DNA from: Massilia phyllostachyos
GTDB lineage: Bacteria; Pseudomonadota; Gammaproteobacteria; Burkholderiales; Burkholderiaceae_D
Direction of reading: 5' to 3'
Assembly (NCBI RefSeq): GCF_021044825.1
Contig: NZ_JAJNOC010000002.1
Coordinates: forward strand, 744,001-808,000
Length of the DNA: 64,000 nucleotides
Part shown: positions 8,729 through 17,844 of the stretch, in pieces
Layout: every line of letters starts with the position of its first letter
Numbering within the stretch: the stretch's first letter is position 1
Made by a program: the position numbers and the translations under genes
Notes under the pieces: generated by a model
What the model saw: the letters and a program-made list of their open reading frames with translations, nothing else
The model's database searches: none
Told to the model about the DNA's origin: nothing

Positions 8729-10591
8729 TCACGCCGCCGCCTGCCGGTCCGGCGCCACGAAGGCCAGGCCCTCTTCGAAAGAGCGCAGGATCATGTCCAC
8801 GTGCGGCTCGACCAGGGCGCGCTTGGGCAGTTGCTCGTCGTAGGGCAGCAACACCGTTACCAGCAGCGCCTCCGGCAGGTCGGCGCGCAGCGAGGCTACC
8901 GCGGCGCACCACTCGTCCAGGTTGTCCTGGCGCGGATAGGTGATGAACACGGTCGACACCAGTTCCGGCCCGGTGCCTTCCGGCCGTTCGCGCTGTTCGC
9001 CGGCCGCGCCGACAGCGATGCTGCGCGCATCGACCTCGCCCTCGCGCAGGGCGCGCACCAGCAGTTCGGTGATGAATTCGTCGCGCTCCGACGGCAGCCC
9101 GGCGCACAGCACGATCGACCCCGGCGGCACGTCGAGCGAACCTTGCCAGCGCCCGAAGCGGGCTTCGCGCATCTGGCGCAGGTGGGCGCCGATGTTGGCG
9201 TCCAGCAGCGGCACGTGCTTGCGGCGCATGCGCGCACGGCGGTCGTAGTTCGACGACACCGTCTCCGCGATGTTGGCGATCACCGCCCGCATGCGCTCCT
9301 GCTGGGCCTTGTCGATCAGGCCGGCGCCCAGGTCCGACACCGCCATGCGCAGGCCCGGCAGCAGCACGTGGTCGCAGTAGCGTGCGAAGCTGTAGCGGCG
9401 CACGTAGGCGCGCGCATCCTTGCCCAGTTCCGCCGCCTCGCCCGCCAGCACGCGCTGGTGGAAGCGCTCGGCGTCGGTCATGTCGGGCGCGTCGCCGAGC
9501 AGGATGGTGACCGGGGCCAGCGCGCGCACGTGGCGGCCGGCCACCACCAGGCACAGTGTCAGCGGGGTGGAGAGCAGCAGGCCGACCGGCCCCCACAGCA
9601 CGCCCCAGAACAGCGCCGACACGATCACCGCCAGCGGAGACAGGCCCGAGCTGTGGCCGTAGACCTTGGGCTCGATGAAGTTGGCCAGCGCCAGTTCGAA
9701 GGCGAGGAAGATCGCCATGCAGGTCAGGGCCAGGGTCCAGCCCGGGTCGATCGCGGCCACGAACACGGCGATGATGGCGCCGGCCAGCAGCACGCCCAGG
9801 TAGGGCACGAAGCGTAGCACGCCGCTCAGCACACCCCACAGCACCGCGTGCGGCACCCCGGCCAGCCACAGCGACAGCCCGATCACGGCGCCGAAGGTGG
9901 CGTTCACGATGAACTGCGAGAAGAAGAAGCGCGACACGCCCTGGGCCGCGTCGCCCAAGGTGCGGATGGTGCGGCTCACTTCCGCCTGGCCGGCCAGGCG
10001 CACCAGGCGGTCGCGCAGCGACCCTTGTTCGAGCAGGATGAAGACCAGCAGGATCAGCACCACGCCGGCTTCGCCCACCGGCCCCCAGACCAGGGCGATG
10101 GCCCGTCCCAGCGTGTCCTTCATGGTGCGCGGCACCCGCACCTCGACCGGCACCGGCTGATTGGCCGCCGCCAGCGTGCCGCGCCGGGCGCGCGCCGGCT
10201 CCACCGTGCCGGGCGGAGCCACCGCGGTCAGCTCGGCCTCGAGCCGGGTCAGCGGCCGCTCGACCATGTCGCGCACCTTGACCACCTTGGTCTTGATCGC
10301 GGCGCGGTACTGCGGCAGGTCGCGCGTGATCGTCACCAGCTGGCTGGCCAGCACTGCGCCGATCCCGACCACGCAGGTGGCGACCAGGGCCACCGACAGC
10401 AGCACCGCCGGCATGCGCGCCAGCCCGACCCGCGTCATGCTGCGCACCAGCGGCGCCAGCACCAGGCTCAGGATCAGCGCCAGCGCCAGCGGCTCGAGCA
10501 CCTCGCGGCCGAAATACAGGAGGGCGACGACACAGGTGGCGCTGACCACGGCGTTGGCGTTCAGGCGCAGGGAGGGAAGCGGGACGTTCAT
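8729..10591 (-). CDS. AI-2E family (PerM-like) transporter with degenerate B12-binding-like tail
   Basis: A protein of 620 residues. Residues 1 to about 390 form the AI-2E/PerM exporter fold with seven to eight membrane segments, the paired N-terminal helices (VLEPLALALILSLVLAPLV), a soluble insert, and the family hallmark FIEPKVYGHSSGLSPL. Ordinary family members stop near residue 370. The extra 220 residues resemble a cobalamin-binding module: a four-helix cap-like part (RYCDHVLLPGLRMAVSDLGA) and a Rossmann-like part (IVLCAGLPSERDEFITELLV). The usual cobalamin-ligating His is absent. The substrate of such transporters is rarely known. ATG 10591 was preferred over TTG 10615; neither has a strong ribosome site. 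Confidence 0.85.
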   Translation of the reverse strand: MNVPLPSLRLNANAVVSATCVVALLYFGREVLEPLALALILSLVLAPLVRSMTRVGLARMPAVLLSVALVATCVVGIGAVLASQLVTITRDLPQYRAAIKTKVVKVRDMVERPLTRLEAELTAVAPPGTVEPARARRGTLAAANQPVPVEVRVPRTMKDTLGRAIALVWGPVGEAGVVLILLVFILLEQGSLRDRLVRLAGQAEVSRTIRTLGDAAQGVSRFFFSQFIVNATFGAVIGLSLWLAGVPHAVLWGVLSGVLRFVPYLGVLLAGAIIAVFVAAIDPGWTLALTCMAIFLAFELALANFIEPKVYGHSSGLSPLAVIVSALFWGVLWGPVGLLLSTPLTLCLVVAGRHVRALAPVTILLGDAPDMTDAERFHQRVLAGEAAELGKDARAYVRRYSFARYCDHVLLPGLRMAVSDLGAGLIDKAQQERMRAVIANIAETVSSNYDRRARMRRKHVPLLDANIGAHLRQMREARFGRWQGSLDVPPGSIVLCAGLPSERDEFITELLVRALREGEVDARSIAVGAAGEQRERPEGTGPELVSTVFITYPRQDNLDEWCAAVASLRADLPEALLVTVLLPYDEQLPKRALVEPHVDMILRSFEEGLAFVAPDRQAAA

Positions 10592-10844
10592 TCGTTGCGA
10601 GGGGGCGTTCGTCAAGGCAAACGGCTATGTATAAAGCAAAACGCGCCGTTCGCCAAGTGGCGGGGGGCGATTTGCCGCCTCGAAGCGACGCAATGGTTGC
10701 GCCGACGGAGTAGCCAGCCCGCGCTCGATCAGCCTGCCGATGTGTCGCCGGCGCCGCCTTCGGCATGACCGCATTCCTGCATCGGTAACCGTGTGCGGCC
10801 TGAAATGCTCTACCATGCACTGTCTTCAACCTACCCACCCATCC

Positions 10845-11402
10845 ATGGCGACTGCGACGACCGACATCTTCGACTACGAGGCCGCGCTGCACGCCTGCGC
10901 GCGCGGCGACCAGGGCGCGCTGCGCCGCATCTACGACCAGGACGGCCGGCGCCTGCTGGGCGTGGCGCTGCGCATCGTCCGGCAGCGCCAGGTGGCGGAA
11001 GACGTCCTGCACGATGCCTTCCTGAGCATCTGGACCCGGGCCGGTACCTTCGATCCGGCGCGCGGCGCCGGCCGCGGCTGGATCCACAGCATCGTGCGCA
11101 ACCAGGCGATCAGCTTCGCGCGCAGCAGCGACCGGGAACTCCCGCTCGGCGACGATGTGCTCGCCGGCCTGGCGGCCGACCCCGGCCTCGGGCCCGAAGA
11201 GGCCTTCGCGCTGGGCGAGGACCTGGGACGCCTGCGCGATTGCCTGGTCGGGCTGGACGCTTCGAAGCGCACCAGCATCCTGTATGCCTACGTCGACGGC
11301 TGCTCGCACAGCGAGATCGCACAGCGCCTGCGTTCGCCGCTGGGAACGGTCAAGGCCTGGATCCAGCGCGGTCTGAAGTCGCTGCGGGAGTGCATGGGAT
11401 GA
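10845..11402 (+). CDS. ECF-family RNA polymerase sigma factor (SigK/RskA type)
   Basis: A protein of 185 residues with sigma region 2 (QVAEDVLHDAFLSIWTRAGT, and GRGWIHSIVRNQAISFAR) and region 4 (RTSILYAYVDGCSHSEIAQR, LGTVKAWIQRGLKSLREC). It directs RNA polymerase to a stress regulon. The stop overlaps the start of the anti-sigma gene by ATGA, so the pair is translationally coupled. ATG 10845 (MATATTDIFDYEA) starts the homology; a longer frame from 10740 is unlikely. Proteins paired with RskA anti-sigmas often answer oxidative or redox signals, but nothing here names the signal. Confidence 0.9.
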   Translation: MATATTDIFDYEAALHACARGDQGALRRIYDQDGRRLLGVALRIVRQRQVAEDVLHDAFLSIWTRAGTFDPARGAGRGWIHSIVRNQAISFARSSDRELPLGDDVLAGLAADPGLGPEEAFALGEDLGRLRDCLVGLDASKRTSILYAYVDGCSHSEIAQRLRSPLGTVKAWIQRGLKSLRECMG

Positions 11403-12103
11403 GCGCAGCGGACAACAGGCCGGACGGCGATCCGGATGAACTGGCTGGCGAGTACGTGCTCGGCACCATGCCGCTGGAGGCGCGCCGCGCGTTCGAGCAG
11501 CGGCTGGCCGGCGACGGCGAACTGCGCGCGGCGGTCGCGTGCTGGGACGCGCGCCTGCTGCCCTTGAGCCGCCTGGCGCCGCCGGTCGACCCGTCGCCGC
11601 AGCTGTGGACGCGTATCGCGGCTTCGCTGGAGATGCGTGCGCCGGCGCCGGTGTCCGCCGCGCCGTGGTGGAACCGCCTCGGACTGTGGCGCGGCCTGGC
11701 GGCGGCCGGATTCGCGGCGGCCGTCCTGGCGGTAGCGGTCGGCCCGCTGGCGCCGGTCACGCCGGCGCCGCGCTATATGGTGGTGCTGGCGGCGCCCGAC
11801 AACCAGGCGCCGGGATGGGTGCTCCAGGGCCGCGAGGCGGACCGCCTCACCCTCGCGCCGCTGCGCCCGACCGCGGTGCCGCCGGAGCGCGCGCTGCAGC
11901 TCTGGACCAAGGCCGATGGCTGGAGCAAGCCGGTGTCGCTCGGCCTGGTCAAGCCCGGCCAGTCCGTGGAGGTGCCGCTGCGCGACTTGCCGCCGCTGCA
12001 GCCGAACCAGCTGTTCGAGATCACGCTGGAGCCGGGCGCCGGCTCGCCGACCGGACGCCCGACCGGCCCGATCCTCTACATCGGCCGCGCGGTCAAGATT
12101 TGA
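11399..12103 (+). CDS. RskA-type membrane anti-sigma factor
   Basis: A protein of 234 residues. The N-terminal sigma-binding part begins MSAADNRPDGDPDELAGEYV and includes LGTMPLEARRAFEQRLAGD. One membrane helix (GLAAAGFAAAVLAVAVGPLA, about residues 99-118) follows. The C-terminal RskA domain has the beta-rich ERALQLWTKADGWSKPVSLG and the GPILYIGRAVKI end. It holds the sigma factor at the membrane until a signal triggers release. It overlaps the sigma gene by 4 bases. Confidence 0.9.
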   Translation: MSAADNRPDGDPDELAGEYVLGTMPLEARRAFEQRLAGDGELRAAVACWDARLLPLSRLAPPVDPSPQLWTRIAASLEMRAPAPVSAAPWWNRLGLWRGLAAAGFAAAVLAVAVGPLAPVTPAPRYMVVLAAPDNQAPGWVLQGREADRLTLAPLRPTAVPPERALQLWTKADGWSKPVSLGLVKPGQSVEVPLRDLPPLQPNQLFEITLEPGAGSPTGRPTGPILYIGRAVKI

Positions 12104-12109
12104 GCAAGA

Positions 12110-12126
12110 TGGGCGGTTCCCGCCCA
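12110..12126. terminator. Short GC hairpin between convergent genes
   Basis: TGGGCGG (12110-12116), a TTC loop and CCGCCCA (12120-12126) lie between the anti-sigma stop and the DUF4394 stop. There is no T tract, so it is at best a weak bidirectional terminator. Confidence 0.35.
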
Positions 12127-12141
12127 CGCCTGCAGCGTTGG

Positions 12142-13767
12142 CTACTTCAGCCAGATCGCGATGTCGCGCAAGCCAAGCCCCCCGCCGATGCCGGCCGAGA
12201 CCGGCGTGGCGGCGCCGGTCGCCAGGTCGACCCGGTACAGCGTCGACGGGCCACCGGCCGTGGTGCGCAGCGCGGCCAGCACCAGGCCATTGGCGCCGCC
12301 GGCGATGTCGAAGCCGGCATCGCCGACCGCCGCCACGCCGAGCGCCCCGACATTCACGAGGGTGCCGTCGTTCGGCGGATTCTGCAATGCCAGGCTGGCG
12401 CTTGCCGTATCGATGTCGTACAGCGCCGTGGCGGTCGTTCCCGCATAGCTGTTGGTATAGGCCGCCGCCGTCACGCTCGGCGCCGCGCCGCTGCGGTTGA
12501 TCGCGCCGTCGGTCGTGGTGGCGCCGGTGTCGACGTTGATGCGCAGGCTCTGCCCCGTATTGCCGATGACGCGCAGGCGGTCGGCCACCGGATTGAAATC
12601 GACCGCGAAGGCGGCGCCGGCGATCGCCGTGTAGGGCTGGGTCGTGTCGGCCGGGTCGGCGCTCAGGGTGGTCTTGGGCGTCGCCGCGCCGGTGGCCGGG
12701 TCGATGGTCACGATGCGGGCGTTCGAGGTGATCCCGTACAGCAGGCCGTCACGCGGACGGAAGTCGATCCCGAGCAGGGTCTCGGCAGCGGCCAGGCCGG
12801 TGATCGCCACATTGGCGTCGAGGGTGTTGGGGGTGGCCGGCTTGAACGACACCAGGCGGCCGTTGTCGGCCAGGCCAACCACCACCGGCGCGGCGACGGC
12901 GCGCAGCGCGATGCCGCGGATGTCTTCGGTCAGGCCCAGGGCGCCGACCGCGCTCAGGGGCGCCGAGGTCGCCGCCAGGTTGACCGTGTACAGGTTGCGC
13001 GCGCCGCCGACCGTCAGCACCGCATACCCCATATTGTTGCGCGCGTCGATGTCGAAGCCGTTCATGGCGCCGGCGTCGACGCCGAGGGCGACCGGGGTGG
13101 CAAGGGTGCCGTTGTTCGGCGGGTTCTGGACGTACATGGTGTCGCTGGCCGAATCGAGCACGTAGAGCGTGGTGGCGGCGGTGCCGGCAAAGGAATTGGT
13201 GTACGCGGCCGCGGTCACGGCGCCGTTCGGCGCACCGCCGTTGATGTCGCCGTCGGTGGTGGTGGCGCCGGTGTCGACGTTGATGCGCAGGTTCTGGCCG
13301 GTGCTGCCGACCACGCGCAGGCGGTCGGCCACCGGATTGAAGTCGACCCCGAATTCCGTGCCGGCCAGGGCGCTGAAGGGCGCCGTGCTGTCGCTGCTGT
13401 CGGCTGCCAGGCGCGATTTGAGGGTGGCGGCGCCGCTGCCGGTATCGATGGTATAGATCCGGCCACTGCTGCCGACGCCGTAGAGCAGGCCGTCGGCCGG
13501 ACGCACGTCGATGCCGACCAGGTTTTCGCCCGCCTGCAGGCCGGAGACCGGCACCGAAGTGCGGATCGTTCCCGGGGCGTCGCGGTTGACGCTGACCAGG
13601 CGGTTGCTGGCCGTCAGGATGAACATGTCGCCGGCGCTCAGTGCGGGCGGTGTCGGCGTCGGGGCCGGCGGCGTGGCCGGACGGTCGTCGTTGCTGCTTC
13701 CGCACGCGGCCAGCGCTGCGCCCAGGGTTGCCGCCAGGAGGAGGCGGGCGGGGAGTTGTCGTTGCAT
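12142..13767 (-). CDS. DUF4394 lipoprotein with two tandem copies of the domain
   Basis: A protein of 541 residues. It has a lipoprotein signal (MQRQLPARLLLAATLGAALA, then ACGSS with the lipobox Cys at residue 22), a Pro/Thr linker (TPPAPTPTPPALSAG), and two copies of about 240 residues with the same phrases: LVGIDVRPADGLLYGV against LLGIDFRPRDGLLYGI, and FNPVADRLRVVGSTGQNLR against FNPVADRLRVIGNTGQSLR. This is the DUF4394 propeller-like family of unknown function. An AAAGGA ribosome site precedes ATG 13767. The gene converges on the sigma/anti-sigma operon and is not part of it. Confidence 0.85.
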   Translation of the reverse strand: MQRQLPARLLLAATLGAALAACGSSNDDRPATPPAPTPTPPALSAGDMFILTASNRLVSVNRDAPGTIRTSVPVSGLQAGENLVGIDVRPADGLLYGVGSSGRIYTIDTGSGAATLKSRLAADSSDSTAPFSALAGTEFGVDFNPVADRLRVVGSTGQNLRINVDTGATTTDGDINGGAPNGAVTAAAYTNSFAGTAATTLYVLDSASDTMYVQNPPNNGTLATPVALGVDAGAMNGFDIDARNNMGYAVLTVGGARNLYTVNLAATSAPLSAVGALGLTEDIRGIALRAVAAPVVVGLADNGRLVSFKPATPNTLDANVAITGLAAAETLLGIDFRPRDGLLYGITSNARIVTIDPATGAATPKTTLSADPADTTQPYTAIAGAAFAVDFNPVADRLRVIGNTGQSLRINVDTGATTTDGAINRSGAAPSVTAAAYTNSYAGTTATALYDIDTASASLALQNPPNDGTLVNVGALGVAAVGDAGFDIAGGANGLVLAALRTTAGGPSTLYRVDLATGAATPVSAGIGGGLGLRDIAIWLK

Positions 13768-14430
13768 GTTCTTGTCCTTTCGTCGTGAGAGTCGGATGGC
13801 GTATGCCTGGTGTCGCGCCCGGCGCGCGGGGCGCCGGAACGTGCTGACTCTTTCACTACGCGGGACGGCGCTGTCTGGATGCACCTTTTTGAAAAAAAAA
13901 TTTATCCGCCTGTCTAAGCGGGTGGCGGCCGGGGGTGTTCCAGCCAGAGGCGCAGCCGGGCCGACAGCTGGCGCAAGTCGAGCGACCTGATCGAGACGGA
14001 AGATGCCGGCCCACGCCCGCATGGCATGGACCACGGCATACCGTCGCTGCGCCGTCTACGCCAAGGGCTGCAGGCGGAACGTCGTGATACGGGCTACTGG
14101 TGGGACTGAAGGCGCGGAGCGCAGGGACGCTTGTCGGCTGTCTGCAAAGGTTAATAGTGGAGATGGCGCAAACCGGGTCGATGGGCGACAGGCTAGCATT
14201 GGGAGGCGCATCGCATCGGCATGAGCTGGCCTCGCTGGGTAAGCAAGCTCATCAATAGCACCGTCATGGTGCAGATTCACGGCATCCCCCCTGTACAAGC
14301 ACCTTCTTTTGCCAGACAAGGGCTCTCATGCGCCTTTACACAGATTTACATGACCGCCTGGAGGCGGGTGAAAGCCCACTTCGGCCAGCCCGATACGATT
14401 TACCAGGTGAGTTACCGCGATGACATCCCC
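13768..14430. other. 663-base gap without a convincing gene
   Basis: Short frames occur but none has convincing composition or start. A run of nine A residues (13892-13900) beside TTTA is the only AT-rich patch and could belong to the promoter of the DUF4394 gene, which reads leftward. The rest probably holds the promoter of the flippase gene. Nothing else was recognised. Confidence 0.5.
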
Positions 14431-15681
14431 ATGAGTATGCCGCGTCCCGAATTCTGGAGGAATGTCGCCACGGTCATGACTGGCGCGACCGGCGCACAGG
14501 CGCTGACCTTGCTGGCGGCGCCGCTCCTCACCCGCCTGTGCACGCCGGCCGAGATGGGCAGCTTCAGCGTCTGGCTGGGCGTGATCGCCGTCACCTCCAT
14601 CATTGCCACCCTGCGGGTCGAGAACGCCATGGTCATCGACCACGAGCGCGGCCAGCAGCGGCTGTGCTTCGGCGTCGTTGCCTGGTTCGCGACCCTGCTG
14701 GGGCTCGCCGTCACCCTGTGTTCCCTGTGCGCCTGCGCGCTCGGGCTGCCGCCGCTGCAGACGGTGTCCTGGCCCGAGATGGCCACCGTCGGCCTGGCGA
14801 CCTGGATGGGTGCGAACATCCAGACCACGCTGGCCTACGCCGCCGCGCACCGGCAGTTCGGGACCGCGGCCCGGATCAAGCTGCTGCAGGCGGGCACCAT
14901 TGCCACCAGCCAGCTGGCGTTGCTGTATGCGGGCGTCGACGGCGTCGCCCTGTTGGCCGGGCAATTGATCGGGCTCGGCGCCGGGCTGGTCGCGGGCCGC
15001 CTGTTGCTGTCGCCGCCACGCGCGCGCTTTTCCTTCTTTCTCGACCGCACCCAGCGCGCCTACCTGCACAAGCATCGGGCGTTCTGGCGCTACTCCTTGC
15101 CGTCCAGCCTCCTGAACACGATGGTGGGGCAATTGCCCCTGTTCATGATCGGCATCCACCACGGCGCGCTGGCGGCCGGCCTGTTCGCCCTGACCCAGCG
15201 CGTGCTGGCCGCGCCGACCGCGCTGATCGCCACCTCGATCCTGGAAGTGTTCAAGCGCCAGGCCGTGAATGAATTCCAGACGGTAGGCAATTGCCTGGCC
15301 GTATACCGGAGCACCTTCAAGGCGCTGGTGCTGCTGGCGCTGGGGCCGACCCTGGTGCTGCTGCTGTTCTCGCCGGCGCTGTTCGGCTGGCTGTTCGGGG
15401 AGGACTGGCGCCCGGCCGGCGACCTGGCGCGTATCCTGGCGCCGCTGTGCTTCCTGAACTTCGTCGCCAGTCCCTTGAGCTATGTGTTCTTCGTGTCCGG
15501 CAAGCAGCGGATGGAGCTGTGCTGGCAGGTCGTGCTGTTCCTGTGCACCTTGCTGGTGTTCGTGGCGCCGCTGTCCCTGCACGGCTCGCTGATGGCCTAC
15601 GCGATCATGCGTTCGGCGCTCTACCTCGTCTACCTGTACATGTCGCACCTGTGCGCGCGCAACGTGCCGGTGCTGGCCTGA
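14431..15681 (+). CDS. Wzx-like polysaccharide flippase (oligosaccharide flippase family)
   Basis: A protein of 416 residues with about 12 membrane helices. The N-terminus (GATGAQALTLLAAPLLTRL, then YTPAEMG-like CTPAEMGSFSVW) is typical of the polysaccharide synthesis/flippase family in the MOP superfamily, which moves lipid-linked oligosaccharides across the inner membrane. The second half has SLLNTMVGQLPLFMIGIHHG and ALFGWLFGEDWRPAGDLARI. The start is uncertain because the frame is open from 14221; ATG 14431 begins just before the homology, with no strong ribosome site. It converges on an acyltransferase-like membrane protein, which suggests a small exopolysaccharide-related pair. Confidence 0.8.
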   Translation: MSMPRPEFWRNVATVMTGATGAQALTLLAAPLLTRLCTPAEMGSFSVWLGVIAVTSIIATLRVENAMVIDHERGQQRLCFGVVAWFATLLGLAVTLCSLCACALGLPPLQTVSWPEMATVGLATWMGANIQTTLAYAAAHRQFGTAARIKLLQAGTIATSQLALLYAGVDGVALLAGQLIGLGAGLVAGRLLLSPPRARFSFFLDRTQRAYLHKHRAFWRYSLPSSLLNTMVGQLPLFMIGIHHGALAAGLFALTQRVLAAPTALIATSILEVFKRQAVNEFQTVGNCLAVYRSTFKALVLLALGPTLVLLLFSPALFGWLFGEDWRPAGDLARILAPLCFLNFVASPLSYVFFVSGKQRMELCWQVVLFLCTLLVFVAPLSLHGSLMAYAIMRSALYLVYLYMSHLCARNVPVLA

Positions 15682-15694
15682 GACCGCTTGGAGC

Positions 15695-16846
15695 TCAGGA
15701 GGGGCTGCCGCCGCGCCGCCCGGAGGTCAAGCGGGCAGCATTGCCGAACGCGCGCCGCGCGCTGTCGACGGTCAGGGCGATGCCGGTCGCGGTCAATACC
15801 GAGGCGAGCACCAGGCCGGCGAACCAGGGATACGCGACCGATGGCTGCTGCATCAGCGGCTGGCCGAGGCGCGCATCGCCCCACGCCGCGAGCAGCATAA
15901 TGACGGGAAAGTGGAAGAAGAAGGTGAACGAGGCCGCCTGCGCCGGCCAGGCTTCGGACGCCCGCACGGCGGCGAACGTGCCGCTGTCCTGTCCCTTCGG
16001 ATACACACTCCACACCAGCGCAGCGAATCCGACCCCGGCGCCCAGGAAACCGAACTGTATCACCCAGTCGCGCAGCACCGCCTCCAGCCCGCGGGTAGCC
16101 GGCCCAAGGAAGCGCGACAGCAGCAGGGCCGCGCCGAACAGCGGCAGTGTCGCCGGCAGCGGCGGCCGCCAGCTGCGCCCCTCCGCCAGGAACACCAGCC
16201 CGAGGCCGGCCAGCCAGATCGCCGACCAGATCAGGAATTGATAGGGCAGGAAAACGATGGCCAGTGCCGGCAGCAGCACCCGGGCGGCGCGCCTATGAGG
16301 CTGCGGCAATTGCCCGGCGCGCAAGAAGACAGCGAGCAGCACCAGCGACCAGAACAGGTAAGAGAGCAGGTACAGCATGCTGTTGCCGCCGAAATTCGCT
16401 ACGACGAACGGTTGCAGCATGAGCAGGTTCCCGAGCAGCACGGCAAGCCCGAGCGCCAGGGTGCTGAATTCCGGGAAGGCCGTGTAGACCCCGGTGTCGC
16501 CGAACAGGTGCGCACCGGTATGGTCGAACGCCGCCCCCAGCAGCAGGCCGGGCAGCAGCAGGCCGTACAAGCCCAGCGCATGCCGCCCCAGGGAAGCGTC
16601 TCCAGGCCCCGGCCCGGCGCGCTGCCGTCGCAGGATGAGTCCGACGAGCATGCCGTCCAGGATGAAGCACACCGCATACGCTTCATGGCCCAGTCCGGTC
16701 AGGAAATACAGCCCGGTCAGCAGGAGACTTTTATCCTCGACCGCATCGTAGTTGACAAAGGCCAGGAACCTGACGTGGTACATCAGGGCGACCAGCGCGC
16801 TGCCCCAGCGGGCCAGCAGGAGGAATTGCACGAACCTGGCGCTCAT
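15695..16846 (-). CDS. Acyltransferase-3-like integral membrane protein
   Basis: A protein of 383 residues with about ten membrane helices. Its beginning, FLLLARWGSALVALMYHVRF, matches the RxxxAxxVxxYH opening of acyltransferase family 3 enzymes that O-acetylate surface polysaccharides, where the His is essential. Later motifs are less clear, so the assignment rests on the first helix and topology. A GAGGTG ribosome site precedes ATG 16846, ruling out the longer frame to 16951. It is tail-to-tail with the flippase gene. Confidence 0.6.
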   Translation of the reverse strand: MSARFVQFLLLARWGSALVALMYHVRFLAFVNYDAVEDKSLLLTGLYFLTGLGHEAYAVCFILDGMLVGLILRRQRAGPGPGDASLGRHALGLYGLLLPGLLLGAAFDHTGAHLFGDTGVYTAFPEFSTLALGLAVLLGNLLMLQPFVVANFGGNSMLYLLSYLFWSLVLLAVFLRAGQLPQPHRRAARVLLPALAIVFLPYQFLIWSAIWLAGLGLVFLAEGRSWRPPLPATLPLFGAALLLSRFLGPATRGLEAVLRDWVIQFGFLGAGVGFAALVWSVYPKGQDSGTFAAVRASEAWPAQAASFTFFFHFPVIMLLAAWGDARLGQPLMQQPSVAYPWFAGLVLASVLTATGIALTVDSARRAFGNAARLTSGRRGGSPS

Positions 16847-17044
16847 GGGACACCTCGTCGGTAGCGGGCGAGCCGGAACGGCACGCGCCTTGATCGATCC
16901 TAAGCAAAGGCTATTGATACTTGGAAAATTGCTCGCTTGCGTCAAGCGCAAGGCAGATCGATTCTAGCGACGAGCGGGGCGGGCGGCTTGAGCCCGCACA
17001 TGGGGCGGCGCAGCGGGGAAGGATCCCCGCGCGCATGGCTGGCG

Positions 17045-17833
17045 CTAGCGGGCCTGCAGCGAAGGCGGCACGGACTGGGTGCCCCACCATTTCTTGTAGT
17101 TGGCCGCGTAGGCGCCCGACTTAATGTAATCCGCGACAAACGCGTTGACGAAATTCAGCAGCGCCGGATCGCCCTTGGCCATCGCGATGCCGATCGGCGT
17201 GTTGCCGTACATTTGCGGCAGGGTTGCCAGCTGATTGTTCTTGCTGGCCAGGTAATCGAGCAGCGAGGAATCCTCGATGCCGGCGTCGACCCGCTTCTGC
17301 TGCAGCAGCAAGACGCCGTCCGGCGCGAAATTGTCGGTGTAGACCGGCACCGCCTGCGGCGCCGACTTCTTCAGGAAAGCGTCGGCCGTGGTGCCGCGCC
17401 CGACCACGACGCGCTTGCCGTTCAGGTCCGCCAGCGTCTTCACATTGGCGCTTTTCTGCGCGATCACGCGCAGGCCGGCCACGTTGTACGGCATCGAAAA
17501 GTCCACCACCCGTGCGCGCTGCGGCGTGATCGAGACGTTCGCCACCACCAAATCCAGCTGCTTCGACATCAGCATCGAGATGCGCGCGTCGCTCGACACG
17601 TCGGAGAAGCGCACCGGCACGCCGAGCTTCGCGGCCAGCTGCGTGGCGACGTCGACGTCATAGCCGACCGGCTCGTTGGCGGCATTCCGGAAGCCCACCG
17701 GCTCGCCGCCCAGCGAGACGCCGATCCGCACGTAGCCGCGCGCCTTGATGTCCTCGATGCGGCCGGCCAGCGCGGAAGTCGCGACCAGGGTCAGGGCCGC
17801 GGCCACGGCCAGCTGCTTCATACGGTGTTGCAT
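17045..17833 (-). CDS. Polar amino-acid ABC transporter, periplasmic binding protein
   Basis: A protein of 262 residues with a signal peptide (MKQLAVAAALTLVATSALAG). It has the family-3 binding fold: IKARGYVRIGVSLGGEPVGF, NEPVGYDVDVATQLAAKLGV, LDLVVANVSITPQRARVVDF and the hinge region FAPDGVLLLQQKRVDAGIED. It delivers an amino acid to the two permeases encoded upstream. An AAAGGA ribosome site lies just before ATG 17833. It is the last gene of the run and sits 11 bases after the asparaginase-like gene, which suggests an Asn, Asp or glycosyl-Asn type ligand, though this is inference. Confidence 0.88.
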   Translation of the reverse strand: MQHRMKQLAVAAALTLVATSALAGRIEDIKARGYVRIGVSLGGEPVGFRNAANEPVGYDVDVATQLAAKLGVPVRFSDVSSDARISMLMSKQLDLVVANVSITPQRARVVDFSMPYNVAGLRVIAQKSANVKTLADLNGKRVVVGRGTTADAFLKKSAPQAVPVYTDNFAPDGVLLLQQKRVDAGIEDSSLLDYLASKNNQLATLPQMYGNTPIGIAMAKGDPALLNFVNAFVADYIKSGAYAANYKKWWGTQSVPPSLQAR

Positions 17834-17844
17834 GAGGTGTCCTT

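Noticed and set aside
8706..11309. A minus-strand open frame of 867 codons
   Set aside because: It runs antisense or out of frame across the AI-2E gene and the sigma gene, is Arg/Ala/Gly-rich and shows no domain; a high-GC shadow.
14056..14319. An 87-codon minus-strand frame upstream of the flippase
   Set aside because: No ribosome site and poor composition; left as intergenic.
17013..17030. Hairpin GCGGGGA/TCCCCGC after the ABC binding-protein gene as terminator
   Set aside because: No T run on the minus strand and short stem; left out of the features.
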